A DNA stretch of 8,502 nt from an uncultured Slackia sp. (GTDB lineage Bacteria > Actinomycetota > Coriobacteriia > Coriobacteriales > Eggerthellaceae). This document shows positions 7,575 through 8,502 of the stretch, one piece after another. Under the pieces are notes generated by a model. The model saw only the letters and a program-made list of their open reading frames with translations. It was not told the origin of the DNA and ran no database searches. Position 1 is the stretch's first letter, and every line of letters starts with the position of its first letter. Made by a program: the position numbers and the translations under genes. The stretch covers positions 1-8,502 of the forward strand of contig USLD01000049.1 of NCBI GenBank assembly GCA_900555495.1. Direction: 5' to 3'.

Positions 7575-8444
7575 ATGGATATTTCTGTCATCATCCCGAC
7601 TCTTAATGCTGAACATGAAATTGAGACGCTCTTAATCGCCCTTGATCGCCAGTCAATTCAGCCGAATGAGATTCTGGTCGTCGATTCCGCATCGGATGAT
7701 AAAACTATCGAGTTGGTTCAGAAACACAAAGGCGTTCGCTTGCTGCAGATCGATCGTCAGGATTTCAACCACGGCACCACAAGAGACAAGGCGCTGCGGG
7801 AGTCGAGCGGCGACTTTGTATGTTTTCTCACCCAAGATGCCGTGCCCGTTTCCGATGATTATCTGAAGCGGCTTGTTGCTCCCATGGTTGATGATTCCGA
7901 CATCGCCCTTGTAAGTGGCAGGCAACTGCCCAAGGCGGATGCTCGGCGCTTTGAGCAGCTGGTGCGTGGTTTCAACTATCCTGATTCGCCATCCGTTCGT
8001 TCGAAATGCGATCTCGAGAAACTCGGTATTAAGACGTTTTTTGCATCTGACGCCTGTTCTGCCTATCGACGGATCGCATATCTCGAATGCGGTGGATTCG
8101 ATCATGTTAACACCAACGAGGACATGCTCATGGCCGCCAAGTTTATCGCCTCGGGTATGAAGGTTGCTTACGAGCCGCATGCCGAGGTCTTTCACTCGCA
8201 CAACTTGACGCCAGCCCAGCAGTTTGCCCGCAACCGCGCCGTCGGTTTCTTTCTCGAAACGCATGCGGACGATCTCATGCATGCAAGTGAGATCGGTGAA
8301 GGGGGCCGGCTCGTCAAAGCGGTCTCCTCCCAGCTCCTTCGGGAGGGCAATCTGGTCGAGTTCATCGCCTTCGGCGTCGACTGCTGCGCCCGCCTTCTGG
8401 GAAACCGCGCTGGCCGCAGGGCAGCAAGAAATGAAAGGTTATAG
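7575..8444 (+). CDS. GT2 family glycosyltransferase, probable rhamnosyltransferase
   Basis: This is a cytosolic-face GT-A enzyme that would transfer a sugar from a nucleotide donor to the lipid-linked chain. The 289-residue protein opens with the GT2 nucleotide-binding strand (ISVIIPTLNA, 3-12) and has ILVVDSASDD (33-42). FNHGTTRD (64-71) is close to the FNHGxTR motif typical of rhamnosyltransferases of the RfbF/WbbL type. TQDAVP (86-91) occupies the DxD metal-site position, and NED (181-183) supplies the likely catalytic acid-base region. No transmembrane helix is obvious; the C-terminal 50 residues contain a short hydrophobic patch and end very basic (RRAARNERL). ATG 7575 immediately follows the preceding TAG, with only a poor ribosome site (GGGGCG), so translation is probably coupled. 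The neighbouring rfbA, which opens dTDP-rhamnose synthesis, supports rhamnose as donor sugar. Specificity remains inference. Confidence 0.9.
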   Translation: MDISVIIPTLNAEHEIETLLIALDRQSIQPNEILVVDSASDDKTIELVQKHKGVRLLQIDRQDFNHGTTRDKALRESSGDFVCFLTQDAVPVSDDYLKRLVAPMVDDSDIALVSGRQLPKADARRFEQLVRGFNYPDSPSVRSKCDLEKLGIKTFFASDACSAYRRIAYLECGGFDHVNTNEDMLMAAKFIASGMKVAYEPHAEVFHSHNLTPAQQFARNRAVGFFLETHADDLMHASEIGEGGRLVKAVSSQLLREGNLVEFIAFGVDCCARLLGNRAGRRAARNERL

Positions 8445-8447
8445 CCA

Positions 8448-8502
8448 ATGAAAGGCATCATCCTCGCCGGCGGGTCCGGCACGCGCCTGTACCCGCTCAC
8501 GC
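8448..8502 (+). CDS. rfbA: Glucose-1-phosphate thymidylyltransferase, N-terminal 18 residues (runs off the window)
   Basis: The visible peptide MKGIILAGGSGTRLYPLT carries the nucleotide-binding signature GGxGTRLxPLT of sugar nucleotidyltransferases. The MKGIILAGGSGTRLYPLT opening is the one typical of RmlA/RfbA, which joins dTTP and glucose-1-phosphate to make dTDP-glucose, first step toward dTDP-L-rhamnose. AAAGG (8434-8438) lies 9 bases before the ATG, inside the end of the preceding gene, and the intergenic gap is 3 bases, so it belongs to the same operon. Other nucleotidyltransferases (for example a UTP- or CTP-dependent enzyme) share the signature and cannot be fully excluded from 18 residues. 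Confidence 0.85.
   Translation, partial: MKGIILAGGSGTRLYPLT

Noticed and set aside
8334..8345. CTCC-TTCG-GGAG hairpin within the GT2 gene
   Set aside because: The stem is only 4 bp, lies in coding sequence and has no T run. It is expected by chance at this G+C content.

Overview
The window looks like a chromosomal segment of a high-GC, Gram-positive-type actinobacterium. The ClpX, ValRS and TGS-less ThrRS sequences, together with a LoaP-like regulator heading a polysaccharide operon, point most naturally to class Coriobacteriia, perhaps Collinsella or a relative. This placement is by protein resemblance only and was not searched. All genes lie on the + strand.

Region 1 (1-3206) is core housekeeping. 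It holds the C-terminal 150 residues of ClpX, then valS after a 5-base gap with its ribosome site overlapping the end of clpX, then a strong intrinsic terminator. Region 2 (3207-3992) is a single-gene unit: a small membrane protein with a double zinc ribbon, bounded by its own terminator. Region 3 (3993-5973) is thrS, encoding a 586-residue ThrRS without a TGS domain, closed by two intrinsic terminators in tandem. Synonymous codon choice changes part-way through thrS.

Region 4 (5974-8502) is the start of a surface-polysaccharide operon: a LoaP/UpxY-type NusG-paralogue antiterminator, a phosphoglycosyl transferase that would load the first sugar onto undecaprenyl phosphate, a rhamnosyltransferase-like GT2 enzyme, and the first codons of rfbA/rmlA (dTDP-glucose synthesis, the first step toward dTDP-rhamnose). 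The likely logic is that LoaP lets polymerase read through a long operon, the phosphoglycosyl transferase primes the repeat unit, and GT2 adds rhamnose made by the Rml pathway that begins at the window edge.

The most interesting part is the 5974-6199 leader. A perfect 15-bp inverted repeat (5987-6001 and 6094-6108) flanks 92 bp that carry a consensus TATAAT box facing the operon. This is the layout of an invertible, phase-variable promoter, placed directly before an antiterminator gene and behind a terminator that should work in both directions. A 7-G tract at the start of the phosphoglycosyl transferase gene could be a second switch. Neither switch is proven by one sequence, and no recombinase gene lies in the window.
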